Position numbers and translations under genes: made by a program. Under the pieces are notes generated by a model. It was given only the letters and a program-made list of their open reading frames with translations. It did no database searches and was not told the origin of the DNA. From positions 62,001-126,000 of the forward strand of contig JBCAMK010000008.1 of NCBI GenBank assembly GCA_038503065.1: a stretch of 64,000 bases of DNA, given 5' to 3'. This DNA comes from Paragyromitra xinjiangensis (lineage: Eukaryota > Ascomycota > Pezizomycetes > Pezizales > Discinaceae). This document shows, piece after piece, positions 1 through 10,730 of the stretch. How positions within the stretch are numbered: the stretch's first letter is position 1; each line of letters starts with the position of its first letter.

Positions 1-1351
1 GATATTTTTTCTCGCTGAGGAATAGCCAAGAGAGAAACCTGATTGTTAGCAAGTGGCTGATTGTGGTTATTGAATATGGTTGACCAGGTTGTAGCGATCG
101 GAATAGAAAACGTGTTTCGACCCTCGATGCAGGCTGTAACTTCTAGAATTTCTGCTCTCGGACATTAGATGAATCCCATGATCGCGTCTACATACTTGTC
201 TTACTTTTTGCGCGAGCAGAGAGTCTATCTTAGGATTGATTTCGAAGATACTGAGCCACGCATGCTCGGGGGGATATTTATGTCCACCGTACGTAGCCAT
301 TCCTTGCTAATCCTTCTATTCCTGGAAAGCGTGGAGTTTCAATCGTAAGTTAACTGGCTCCTTTCTGGTTACTCATCTTGTGGTTGGTGCCTTGCCCGTA
401 CCTATCTGCAAGGGGTTTGTAGTTTACTCAGGGTCCTGTGTAACACGATCAGTTGTGGGGCAACCTGCATGAGTATTATTCCGAGCCGCAATCTGATAAT
501 TTGGTACGAATCTAAAAATGGGAATTGATAAGAGAGTAACCTGACCTTGTTGGTTTCTATGAAATTTGTAATTGCAACCCCTATAAGTTTTGCTGGCACT
601 CTAGCTATATAGGGTTTTAGTTCATTTCCCTATTCCCAACTGACTGATCTTGCTTGATTTCGGCGAGGAGGAAACTCGTGAAGGAGCGCACATATTGTAA
701 TAACTAGCCAAGCCAGAATACAACTATCTTGAAAGTTACGAGATGAAATCAAACCAAGGGAGCCACGTAGAAAACGCCAATAATTCGTCTGCATCCCGAC
801 ATAGCCATAGTTAGATCATATTCCCAACAATCCTGTGGCTATTCGGCATCCGCCAGGCGTTACGACCTCGGAGATATACACATATAACACTCAACCAAGG
901 CTGTAAATTGGTAATTAGCTCGTACATGAGGCCTTCAAACCTTCGGCGAACACCATCAGTTCATCCCTTCGGACATTAAGATAACCCTAACCCCATATTC
1001 AATGCCTAGATCGGATGGTAATTGACAAAGCCGTGGCACTAACTTGTGACGACAGTAGTATCAATACGGGGTTCTTGCCTTATCATGAACTTGTTAAATA
1101 GTTACAGTGAAACTGTAGCTTTTAGAGGCAAAATATTCAGACTTCGGTGATGGTTCCTGTATATCCGTTCGTTACATATCCGTGACATTTTCAGTCAGAA
1201 TTTGCTCATCCATCTTTTACCAAACTCATTTATACTCTTCGTCTTTCTTTAATCTAAAGTCATAAAACTTCACAGCTTCGAAAGGCAGGCCGTCACCCGA
1301 GTTTCCTTGAATATATCTTCAAGTTTAAGAGTATCCACAACGAGTTTCAAT
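1..1351. other. Gene-free upstream region
   Basis: I see no supportable gene here; the open frames are short, lack homology I recognise and have no convincing splice structure. A CCCTAACCCC telomere-like word lies at 985-994, about 360 bp before the start of the MFS transporter gene, so part of this stretch is probably that gene's promoter and 5' UTR. Confidence 0.5.
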
Positions 1352-2758
1352 ATGAGCGAACAATCAAGCAGAGCCCACACACCTACGAGTGTTCCTGACT
1401 CGGAATCACAAAGTTCAATTATCAAGAACGAAAAAGAACCCCTACCGCCTCCAGATGGTGGCCTACGTGCTTGGTTGGTTGTGCTGGCAACACATCTGAC
1501 AGTGATGAACAGTTGGGGAATTATTAGTGTGAGTATCACCAGTATCTTTATATTTGATTTGGAGCTGATTTTTGATAAAAAATAGTCATTCGGTGTTTAT
1601 CAAACATACTATGCCACTATTCTCCCAGAAAACCAGTCTGCTATTAGCTGGATAGGATCGATGCAAGTGTTTTTCCTTTTCTTCGTGGGAGTTTTTGGGG
1701 GACGAGCCACAGACGCGGGGTACTTTCGACATGTATTTTCGCTGGGGGCCCTCCTGCAAGTATTTGGCATCATGATGACATCTTTGTGCCACGAGTACTG
1801 GCAATTCTTCCTCGCTCAGGGTGTTTGCTCTGGATTGGCGAACGGACTGATGTTTTGCGCTGGCTTATCAGTCATGAGTACATACTTCAGAAAGTGGAAA
1901 TCTATGGCTGTAGGCGTCGCGACTTGTGGATCTGTGACAGGAGGAATCGTCTACCCTCTGATGGCCCAACATCTTATTCCTCAAATCGGTTTCCCTTGGG
2001 CGATGCGGTGTATGGGATTTGTGTGTCTGGCCACACTATTACTTGCCTCGGCTCTATACAGAACTCGAGTACCCCCTAGAATTACAGGTCCTCTTATCGA
2101 ATGGGCTGCGTTCAGAGAGTGGTCATACAACCTCTTTTTACTAGGTATTCAATGTTCTTTCAGCATTTCCGGAAAGTTTGCACGTTACTAACAAATCTAT
2201 AAAGGAGGATTCCTGGAGTTTTGTGGAGTTTACTTCGCCGTTTATTACGCACAGGACTTTGCACTCTCCATCGGTGTTAGTTCCGACAACTCGTTCAATT
2301 CAATCATCATCATGAACGCCGTCGGGGTCATTGGTCGTTTACTTCCAAACTATCTTGCTGACCGCTACATTGGCTGCATGAACGCTTTCGCACCAATCAC
2401 AGTAATCACTGGGATCATCGTTCTCTGCTGGATGGCAGTCACTTCATACGGTGGTCTCATGGCTTTCGTTGTCATTTACGGAATATTCGCAGCGGGCGTT
2501 CAAGCCCTCTTCCCAGCCAGTGTAGCGGCCCTAACGGACGACCCCAGAAAAGCAGGGACAAGAATCGGTATGAGTTTCACTGTTGTGAGTATCGGATGCG
2601 TTGTTGGGCCGCCTATATCAGGAGCGTTAGTTAGTGCTGGGGATGGCGACTTTCGATGGGCTCAAACGTTCTGTGGTTTGGTATTGATCTTGGGTGGGCT
2701 TTGTTTGGCAGCTGCGAGATTTTTAAAGACTGGATGGGTTATCAGAGCCAAGATGTAA
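1352..2758 (+). CDS. MFS transporter, monocarboxylate-transporter (MCT/MCH) type
   Basis: Predicted plasma-membrane permease of the major facilitator superfamily, MCT-like branch, with about 12 hydrophobic helices. Model: exons 1352-1528, 1586-2144 and 2205-2758, giving 429 residues; introns of 57 and 60 bp have GTGAGT/TAG and GTATTC/AAG ends, the second with a TTACTAAC branch site. The start is chosen because the MCT signature PPPDGGLRAW follows a short polar N-terminus (about residues 33-42). Further family hallmarks are FGVYQTYY, ATDAG in the TM2-3 loop, STYFRKWKSMAVGVA, and R..PNYLADR in the second half. MCT-type fungal proteins carry monocarboxylates or other small organic acids or vitamins, but the substrate cannot be read from sequence. 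It lies just upstream of the sphingolipid gene pair; any link is speculative. No damage to the frame is visible. Confidence 0.9.
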
Positions 2759-3729
2759 GGAAGTGTTGCGAAAGATTCATGATAGGTTCGGATTTTGCGG
2801 GGAGCTTTTGGGTAATCGACGGTGTTGATTGGATGTGGTGACGGTTTGAGGGCGCAATTTCTATTATTTGTTAAGGCTTAGATTTTGTAAATATGATCGA
2901 AGATTTTATCTTACCTTTTGAAGAGCCACAACGACCAGCAGTCAACGCGAAAAATTGGCAATGTTGAAAAGAGACGAAGCTTTAAGTCTTGGTGAATACT
3001 AGAAATTAAAGGAAAATCGAATGGCTACACAGTGCATATCTTGAAAAATACTCGGGTCAGGGATGCGAAAGTGGCGCGACGGAATTTTCTGTTCTAACTA
3101 AATATACCATCACCTGGAAAGGTTGTGAAACGTATCTCATCTATTTCCATAGCCCTGACCCGAGTATTGAACAACTCTTTCCACGCAACAAACAGGAAGA
3201 GGGGAGAACCTTTAGAGCGAGAGATCTCCGGTTGGCAACTTTTAAAATAGAAGTAGATTGATATATCGATATCTCGCTAAGGAATAGATACTTGGACAGG
3301 CTAAAAGCTCTACAGTGTAAAAAACGAGGTGCCCAGTTACTTCCAGAAACTCTCATAGAGACCAAAAGTAAGAGAATTTGGTAGAGCACAATATCCTAAA
3401 AGTTTAACGGGAGTAGGGGCGAGTAATGAATCGTAGCCAAGTTAGATGACACGGCGCCTAGCTATCGATCTCTGGTAGTTGGCCAAATAATATTCTCGCA
3501 CTATCATATATACCGGTACTGGCGGAGTATCACATTAAGGGTTTTAGGTGCTAAATGCTGTGTACGGAAAAAATCGGTTGAAGAGCTAGAGTTTGGATAA
3601 GAGTTCTTGGGGGTACTATGAACTGGTTACATTCTAAGCCCTTGATTCCGCCTCGAGGGGTTACATGAGGGTTGCTGAATTGTAGGTGTATATCTAGCGA
3701 TAATTAGAGTTTACAAGGGATAGGAACAG
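2759..3729. other. Intergenic region with a short inverted-repeat element
   Basis: No gene is supportable between the convergent transporter (plus) and reductase (minus) genes. The stretch contains the 122-bp inverted-repeat element at 3047-3168; the rest shows nothing I recognise. Confidence 0.5.
3047..3168. mobile_element. Small TIR element (MITE-like)
   Basis: A perfect 16-bp inverted pair, AATACTCGGGTCAGGG at 3047-3062 and its complement at 3153-3168, encloses about 90 bp without coding capacity. Size and structure suit a non-autonomous DNA transposon or a stem-loop; I find no convincing target-site duplication. Confidence 0.45.
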
Positions 3730-4850
3730 CTAAAGAGTCTTTTGCTTCAAATACTTTGAAGTATCCCAATCAAACTTCAATCTAAAAAACGGCCACACCA
3801 AGCATCCGACTATTCCAAGAATTGTATCCCAAAGATAGCTATTCCTAGGACTAGGACCACGCATGTTGTTCAAGAGCATACCCCCAACAAGATCCATATA
3901 AATAAGGAAATCGCCATTCTCAACACCTTTTAGCGTTCTCTTCGCAACCTCAACTGCTGTTAGGCCATCCACATTCCTTGGGTCGTCAGAACCCTCTAGC
4001 CTTTTAGTGAGCTCAGGCTTCGTCTCCTGCTCTTGGAGAAATGCCTCCGTAAATATCGTCCCAGGAAACGAGCAATGTATCTGAAAGACCTCATCATCAC
4101 CATATAATAAGAGTTCTTGCCGAAGGGTATCCGCAAGGGCCCTGATGGCCACCTTTGTTGGTGTGTAAGCTGCGTATCCAGGCAGACCAACAAAAGCTGC
4201 CGTTGAGGCCGTGAAGATTATGTGTCTCGTTGTTCTATCTGTGGAAGGTTCCTTAAGCCAGCGCCGAAGAATAGCATGCGTTATAAACGCTGTTGTATAA
4301 TAGTTCTTCTCGAGGCATCCTTTGATTTGTGATGTGTTGAGGTCTGCAAAAAACCCAAGCTCCTGTGAAGCCCCCCCTGCGACACAGAATAGGATATCCG
4401 GAACTACAGGAAATCCACGGACAACCCTTTCGACCTAGGTATTGGGAAATATGTGAGAAATCGCTAAATCGGGAACATACGTGGGGATTCATACTTCTTC
4501 TGCATCCGTAAGGTCAACAGAGATAGTCGTCACAGACTGCTCAGGTCGGCGTCGCTTCTTCTCAACCTCTTCCTTGGCAATCGAGAGATCTAAAGATGTT
4601 CGTGCAAGGAGAAAAATATCCGCCCCTAAACATTATTTAAGCTAATCGTCACATGAAACAAGACAATTACACTGCTACCTTTTGAAGCAAGCTGAACGGC
4701 GAGTTCTTTGCCTAGCCCCTTCGAACCACCACAGATAACAGCAATCTATGGTGATATTTAGTGTTAGCAACAAAATCCTTAGAATGCCCTAGTGCTGGTT
4801 TCAGGGGTGGATCCGACCTTTCCATCCACAGCAAATCGCTTGCGGTACAT
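3730..4850 (-). CDS. 3-ketodihydrosphingosine reductase (KDSR/Tsc10-like SDR)
   Basis: NADPH-dependent short-chain dehydrogenase predicted to reduce 3-ketodihydrosphingosine to dihydrosphingosine, the second step of sphingolipid synthesis at the ER. Minus-strand exons 4850-4818, 4745-4679, 4625-4495 and 4434-3730 join in frame to 311 residues; introns are 72, 53 and 60 bp. The N-terminus MYRKRFAVDGK leads into the cofactor motif CGGSKGLGKEL (residues 16-26). PDILFCVAGGA corresponds to the NAG region, FTASTAAFVG carries the catalytic Ser, and YAAYTPTK the Tyr/Lys pair, followed by VAIRALADTLRQEL, which is characteristic of KDSR. A C-terminal hydrophobic segment (LGIVGCLVWPFF) fits membrane anchoring. 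An in-frame stop upstream makes 4850 the best start. Divergent neighbour is an alkaline ceramidase, which supports the lipid assignment. Confidence 0.88.
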
Positions 4851-5726
4851 CGCCAGATAGTTTTCGTCGGAACGTTTTTCTCGCTAAAGGCAAAATTTCT
4901 CTGATAAATTGCGTTTGTTTGAGCTCTGAGACTGAACTTTGGGGTTGGTCTGGCGAGGAGCTGGTCAGCCGCAGGACCAGCTGCGAACTTGACGATTATT
5001 CCAGCATTCGGATGTCAAAACCCTAACCCTACACGCTCAGGCCGTAATCTCTGGCTCGCCAACACTTATTTGGCCCTTCATATCGAGTACGCATCGGAAT
5101 AGCAGAGGCCCCACGCGTTCAATCAACATGAGTGGAGGTTATGTAAGCTAAATACCTTAAGTTTTCTTAAATAAGCATTTCTATTTATCGGATGCTGCTC
5201 AGGCATATCGCCACTTATAAAAACTCACTAGTGAAGTTGAAACCCACTGGTTCAGTAGTAAGCGTATACGTATTTTCAAAGGTGGGGCGGTGAAACTGAC
5301 CCGGATACTTAATGTTAGGCAGTTGTCGTATTCGTTTGTGTCTTCATACCAATTGCAAGAGCGTTGGGTTCAGACTAATAGTTACCCTTGAAAGCCTGGG
5401 ATGTAGGCGTCAGTATTGCTAAACGTTTGGGAGCCATCACCAAGCCCTGAAACAGTACTGTGATAATGGTGATCGGGTTAGGGTTGGAGTATGGAGACCT
5501 ACCAGTGGCCCATCTTGCTTATATAAGATGCGCCGTAAACAAGATCTATGAAGATGGTCGCCGGTCTCCGGGGGGCAACTATAACCCCTCTTCCACCTCC
5601 AGGTTTCTAAAACACAGTGTCCTTTCCCAGCAAAACTGCAAAATATCTCCGAATAACGTTTCCGTCGCCCAAAAACATCACAGTAACTTATCGTATCCAA
5701 ATCCCATCAAATCCCATCCGTTCGTA
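4851..5726. promoter_or_regulatory. Shared divergent promoter region of two sphingolipid genes, with telomere-like motifs
   Basis: This 876-bp interval separates the start codons of the head-to-head reductase and ceramidase genes, so it must hold both promoters. It contains AAAACCCTAACCCT at 5017-5030 and the opposite-orientation GGGTTAGGGTT at 5475-5485. Such telobox words are bound by Tbf1/Rap1/Tay1-like Myb factors in some ascomycetes; that they act here is inference. The open frame covering part of it (5460-5726) is probably 5' UTR read-through. Confidence 0.5.
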
Positions 5727-6947
5727 ATGTCGGGTTTGAGCTGGCCGTATGGCCGCCATGAATCGTTCTGGGGCCCAAGAACATCTACCATGAAGTGGGT
5801 CTCGAGTCCCCGATGAAAATTAATTTTTTCAAGATGAATATCAGCGTATCGTTTGCTGACCTGTCTCTGGATGTGTAGTTTCTGCGAAGAAGTTCGAAAC
5901 CCTAACCCTACAATCCTACTGAAGCGTTGTCATAGCTGACATGACTAGGATTATTACCTTTCACCTTACATTGCCGAGTTCGTGAATACCATCACTAACC
6001 TTCTCTACGGTAGATTTATCTCAATTGAGTTGGATTCTGGGCTTAGATACCCTATATCCCCCCGTCACAACGCTTACAAGGAACAGTATCCCTAGCTTTT
6101 TACGGATGCCAAAAAGCTATCAGAGAGGGTAAAGACAAAATCTTTGCTCTTACTTATGCATCTCTCGCCGTTGTTGGTATTGGTTCTATTTGTTTCCATG
6201 CCACCTTGAAATATCCTATGCAGCTAGGTACTGTTCCCGTGTGACAATAACTCCCTAGCTATCCTTGATCACTGGAACCGTGGGTTGCTAAACATGCATG
6301 CATGGCGCATGGGGATAGTGGATGAACTGTCTATGCTATATTCTACCTCATTGGTTCTGTACACAATCTTTTCGTTCCAGCTTGATCAAAAACTCAGGGT
6401 TCTTCTTGCCTTGGGCCTGAATTTCCTCCTGTTAGGACTTACATGGGCTCATCATTCCCTCGGAGAATCATCCCTGCACCGATTGGTCTTTGGGGGTTTT
6501 ATCGTTTGCGTTTTTTTCCGGACAAATTTCCTTATGAGAAATAAGGTTACGGATCAGATTGCTTTGCAAAAAATGCGGAAATTGGCCGCTATCGGTTCGG
6601 TTACTTTCGTCTCAGGATATGCCCTCTGGCTAGTAGACGAGTTTTGCTGTTTCCATCTGAGAGGCATAAGAGCGTATACCGGGATGCCTCTGGGTTTCCT
6701 TTTTGAGCTTCATGGATGGTGAGTGTCACCTACCCGACTATTTTCCGCGCTGATTTTCCGTCACACGAGTTGCAGGTGGCACCTACTTACAGGTCTCGGA
6801 GTTTACTGCTTCCTCGTCTTTGTCGAATACCTCCATATCCAGATCAATGATCAGCAAAATGAGTATCATTATTCGGAAGGAAATCATTTCATTATGTTTC
6901 CGCGAGTTTACCGGGTGAGTTCAGCCCCGAAAGGGAAAACGCAGTGA
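5727..6947 (+). CDS. Alkaline ceramidase (ACER/YPC1-like)
   Basis: Predicted seven-helix membrane hydrolase of ER/Golgi that cleaves (phyto/dihydro)ceramide to sphingoid base and fatty acid. Exons read as 5727-5798, 5949-6009, 6087-6227, 6319-6718 and 6776-6947 give an in-frame 281-residue protein. Hallmarks: N-terminal SWPYGRHESFWGPRTSTMKW, YIAEFVNTITNL, the GSICFHATLKY segment (Zn His and catalytic Ser region), VDELSMLY (catalytic Asp) and ELHGWWHLLTGLG (two Zn His). Oddity: the WCEE calcium-binding tract of the family is not joined cleanly. TGCGAAGAA (Cys-Glu-Glu) is present at 5883-5891, directly before a perfect 57-bp GT-AG intron (5892-5948), but its upstream acceptor leaves a 13-nt micro-exon that breaks the frame. 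The in-frame model skips it with a 150-bp intron. The expected Asp before Trp is Lys. Confidence 0.82.
5892..5948 (+). other. Candidate ceramidase intron containing a telomere-like repeat
   Basis: A 57-bp interval begins GTTCGA and ends GACTAG and holds AAACCCTAACCCT at 5897-5909 almost at its 5' end. It immediately follows a Cys-Glu-Glu coding triplet set expected in alkaline ceramidases and immediately precedes DYYLSPYIAEF. Confidence 0.5.
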
Positions 6948-7470
6948 TGGGGTCGGTATGAGACGATCAAGGAAATATCTGGTTATTTGATGCCCAATTC
7001 TTTAGTTTATGAGCTTTTAGGTTTTCGTACCTTTCAAGCGATGTTGCTTTCAACATCGGCTTCCTGGGGATTTTGGTGGTATAACGAGCGATACTTTGAT
7101 TTTTATCAAATGCTAGCTAGGTCGTAGATTTCATTATATTAACGAAATATATTCTTTGCGCGTGATAGAACATTTAACAAGGGAACGAAGTGAGGTTGCA
7201 TGCACATGATAGCGCGGGCTCGGGCTAAATTCCACTTGGGAATTCCGTGATCTAACACCATTATTATTATATTCTTTGGATGCAGCCTACAGTACGAGAG
7301 GCCATAAATTATCAATCAAGGTTTTATTTTATGTCTATAAGACCTGAAGAGATGGCCATGACACTTAAATACAGCCTACTATTATTAAAATCAGAGGCCA
7401 GATATTGAGGAGTGTAAGATGAGGTAGGACTATACGGGTAGGTAGATATCGTATTCCATCTTACGGAGGT

Positions 7471-7493
7471 TAGATAGATAGATAGATAGATAA
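7471..7493. repeat. (GATA)n microsatellite
   Basis: Five to six tandem GATA units run from 7471 to about 7493 in otherwise unremarkable intergenic sequence. Confidence 0.85.
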
Positions 7494-8949
7494 ATCATAC
7501 GCGCATCCAGCCCTTAGGCTATGGTGGCATCTTACGGAGGTTGGCTATTATGGTAGAGGTTTGAAGCCACGAGGGCATTCGCCTTATTGGGGGCAATATA
7601 GTGTGCTAACAAGAATTTTCCAAATTTCATAACAAGGTAGAGCAATCTTCTCCACCGGAGTGCTCCGTATGTACTAACTCGCAATTATGGTTGGACCATC
7701 CACTCGGGACTTGCAGGGCTCAGAGGAATGGCTAGGTATGTCGTTGGGACCCGTCAGTTATGCTTTCCCCACTTTTGCCCCGTAATTCCTGCTACATTAG
7801 TTTAATTAGAGTTGCTGAGAACTCTACACTAGTAATTAATATGAATTTGATTATTTATCAGTGGTCATAGACTCAGTCGAGACTCGTGTAAGTGTCATCT
7901 CCAGGAAGCAATAGTTACGAAAGCCTGGGCAACGAAAACCTTGAAACTGGGACACTCGGTATACAAGAGTTCCGGCGGGGAAGCCTCATAGGGGGAATTG
8001 ATAAGATATGTCCTACCTCGGTGTATTTCAGGACCCAAGGAGACAGGTTGGTGGAAATTCGGAACGTCTTCCCATCCCCGTTTTCTTGGCAGTCTCGAAC
8101 AGCGCGGTTCCCCGGAAACACACTATTGAGTACCGGAGCTTGGCAGTTTACAAAGGCTCTTTCATAGGCACGTTTAGGCGTGGACTCCGATTAGCCGTTA
8201 GGGTGAATAGCTGTACCTTGTAGGCTTGGCTACTCTCTAAGAATTCTCCTTGGGTTTCTCCGACATGGTCAGTATATTCGGAACTCTTGTGGGGGGACAC
8301 CTCCATGGCGATGACGGTGTGCTGCAGAGATATATATGTGCCTGCAATTTGGAGTTGGTTGTGGGGATGGCGTGCGACTAGCGGGTGAAGGACCTGAACG
8401 CCGCACGCGAGGAACGGCAGTCTTGGTGGGGGTGTATTTGTGAGACATCTTACTATCGTGAATATCTCCAGAGTACTCGAGGGGTTAGCTATGTTATGCT
8501 TCAAGCGGTCAATCGTGCTTAAGAACGAGTCTCGACCACTGTCTAACCTCGAACTGTGGAAAACAGCGTTGTTGAGATACGTGAATGCTGGCCTATGGCT
8601 ACGGGGAATTCGAACGAATGTTTGCTTTAGAGTTAAATCACAGTAGTTGGCCCTTGTTGCAGATCCAGCTTTCTATTCCATGTAGTTAATTAATCTGTGT
8701 GTTTAATTGCTGACGCGCAACTCCAAGCCTTTTGCTTGGCCGCAAACAGACGATCGTGAGGTGCACCTATTGGAGTGAGTGATTGATCATTGTAACCACC
8801 CTAGAGCAATCATGTACCTGGGAATCATTGATGCCAGCAAGGAATATCTTCGGAATTGAAAACTGTCAGTTCCTTAATCCTGGCTGCCTCAATATGAAAT
8901 ATTTTCCCAAGCTGAAGGTACTTAGCTTCATTTAATCCAGATAGAAATA

Positions 8950-8957
8950 GTATATAA
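8950..8957 (+). promoter_or_regulatory. TATA-like box of the LPMO gene
   Basis: TATATAAT lies about 80 bp before the LPMO start codon, a usual distance for a fungal TATA element. Assigned by position and sequence only. Confidence 0.5.
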
Positions 8958-9032
8958 TGGCATGTTAGATCCTTCGAATGTAGTTTCTAGCTCAGTCACT
9001 CAAGCAAGGCCTTTCGGTGTCCAAAAATCACA

Positions 9033-9986
9033 ATGAAGTCTTTCTCTATTGCCGCTACCGCCGCGGCCCTCCTCAATGCTTCTGGAGTTCTCGGGCACGG
9101 ATATGTCAGTGACCTTACCATTGGTGGTACCACATACACTGGCTATCTACCGTCAGTCCCCTTGCTATATGGTTCCAAAGTTCAAGTGGTCCTAGAATAT
9201 AGATTCTGATTTTGTATTTATATTTAGATATTCCGATCCTTACTACAGCACGCCCCCCCAGAGAATCGTCCGCAAGATTCCTGGCAATGGACCCGTTGAG
9301 GATGTGACTTCGGTTGATCTCCAGTGCAACGGGTATCAGGGTAGTGGATCAGCACCCGCTCCCTTGAGTGCTACTGTCGCCGCTGGTTCTACCATCTCTC
9401 TACACTGGACTACATGGCCCGACAGCCATCACGGACCAGTTATCACCTACCTGGCCAAGTGCCCTAGCAGTTGCACATCTTATAGCCCAGGCACTGCAGC
9501 TGTCTGGTTCAAAGTTGCTGAAGCTGGAAAGGCTTCTGATGGCACCTGGGCTTCGGACGCCTTCATCACCAATCAGGCATATACCTTCAAGGTTCCCTCT
9601 AGCTTGGCCGCAGGAAACTATATTGTCCGCCACGAGCTGATAGCTCTTCACTCTGGTAAGTTATTTTATACTTCTTAGGCGAAGAAATGTTACTAATTAG
9701 ATCAATGTGCGATAGCTTACCAATACCCGGGTATCCAATTCTATCCTTCTTGCTTCCAGATTACCGTCACCGGAGGCGGAAGCGCTACTGGCCCTAGGTA
9801 TGTTGTCTTGATTGATGAACTCTAGTCATGAAAGTTATAAGGATCGTAGATTAGACTAACTATTAAAATAGTTCCAAGGTTGCGTTCCCTGGTGCCTACA
9901 CTGCTACCTCCCCTGGTATTGTCTTCGATATCTACCAGGGCACTGGCACCTACACCATCCCTGGCCCTGCTCTCTGGACTGGCTAG
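9033..9986 (+). CDS. AA9 lytic polysaccharide monooxygenase
   Basis: Secreted copper enzyme that cleaves cellulose or related beta-glucans oxidatively. Exons 9033-9151, 9228-9655, 9716-9797 and 9872-9986 join to 247 residues; introns are 76, 60 and 74 bp. A 21-residue signal peptide ([21 protein letters not shown]) ends exactly before His22, which would be the N-terminal copper-brace histidine of the mature protein. The second copper histidine is in WPDSHHGPV (H107/H108), and [11 protein letters not shown] supplies the axial Tyr/Gln motif. Cys73 and the KCPSSC/FYPSC cysteines fit AA9 disulfides. The protein ends shortly after the catalytic domain (ALWTG), so there is no CBM1 module or linker. 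About 247 residues is typical of single-domain AA9. Cleavage regioselectivity cannot be told from this reading. Confidence 0.95.
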
Positions 9987-10730
9987 ATGATCAAATCTGT
10001 GTTGCGGGCTCGTAGTGAAGATGGTTGCTGTAGTTTTGGGATGCAAAAGTCTCTAAACGTTTATGAGTTTCTGGGCAACAGTGTTTGCTATTTGGGGGGT
10101 TACGGTCTGGAGACTGGTTTTGTATTTAGCTATTAAGTACCTGGTGTTTTAGGCCCACTTTCCGGTTGTGACTAAACCATAAAAGTGATCTCATTTTCCC
10201 CAAGAAAATTCTCATATCTACCTCATGCAATAGACAAATATCGACTGGGGAAAGCGAGGGCTGTATGGCACAAGCGCTAGTCAGTTGGCCATGGGGAATC
10301 GCATTAACTCGCAATGGTGGCCCCATATGAGGGTTTAGATATAAGGGGCTAACTAATCTAGTGTTATGAATGGTGGGTTAACTTGTCTGTGTAGAAGCGT
10401 CTCAAGTTGCGGGTTCCCTAGCTTGATCCATCCCGCCGAGTAACCATCCTCCCTATCCCTCTTAAGGGCGATTTCACCTACAGATGCACTCCTCCTTCAC
10501 CCCCCGTAAACCACAGATCCTTTGCAGGCAGCATATTCGCGATCGCGAAACACAAAGATAGCCAGACTTCTACTAGGCACGCATATAGGAAGGTCATCTG
10601 TATTTGCAAGAAAAGATCTTTATCTCCATTTCCTATCGACCAGACTGAACATACATTCATTTATCAAGCCCTAAGGCCTCCCTCCTGGTTGGGGCATTTG
10701 GATCAAAGAAGGGGCTTTCAGCAAGGGTCG
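9987..10730. other. Intergenic region between convergent LPMO and dioxygenase genes
   Basis: The LPMO (plus) and dioxygenase (minus) genes converge here; the interval should hold both 3' UTRs. I see no additional gene or repeat. Confidence 0.5.

Larger units (their letters stand above)
6948..9032. other. Intergenic region, no supportable gene
   Basis: About 2.1 kb between the ceramidase and the LPMO. It holds a GATA microsatellite (7471-7493), a repeated 15-bp word CATCTTACGGAGGTT at about 7458 and 7529, and open frames of up to 118 codons at 7.9-8.6 kb on both strands, in which I recognise no motif and see no gene structure. The last 100 bp are the LPMO promoter. Confidence 0.5.

Noticed and set aside
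5437..5726. Protein-coding gene in the divergent promoter
   Set aside because: The plus frame is read-through in phase with the ceramidase start; the minus frame has no motif.
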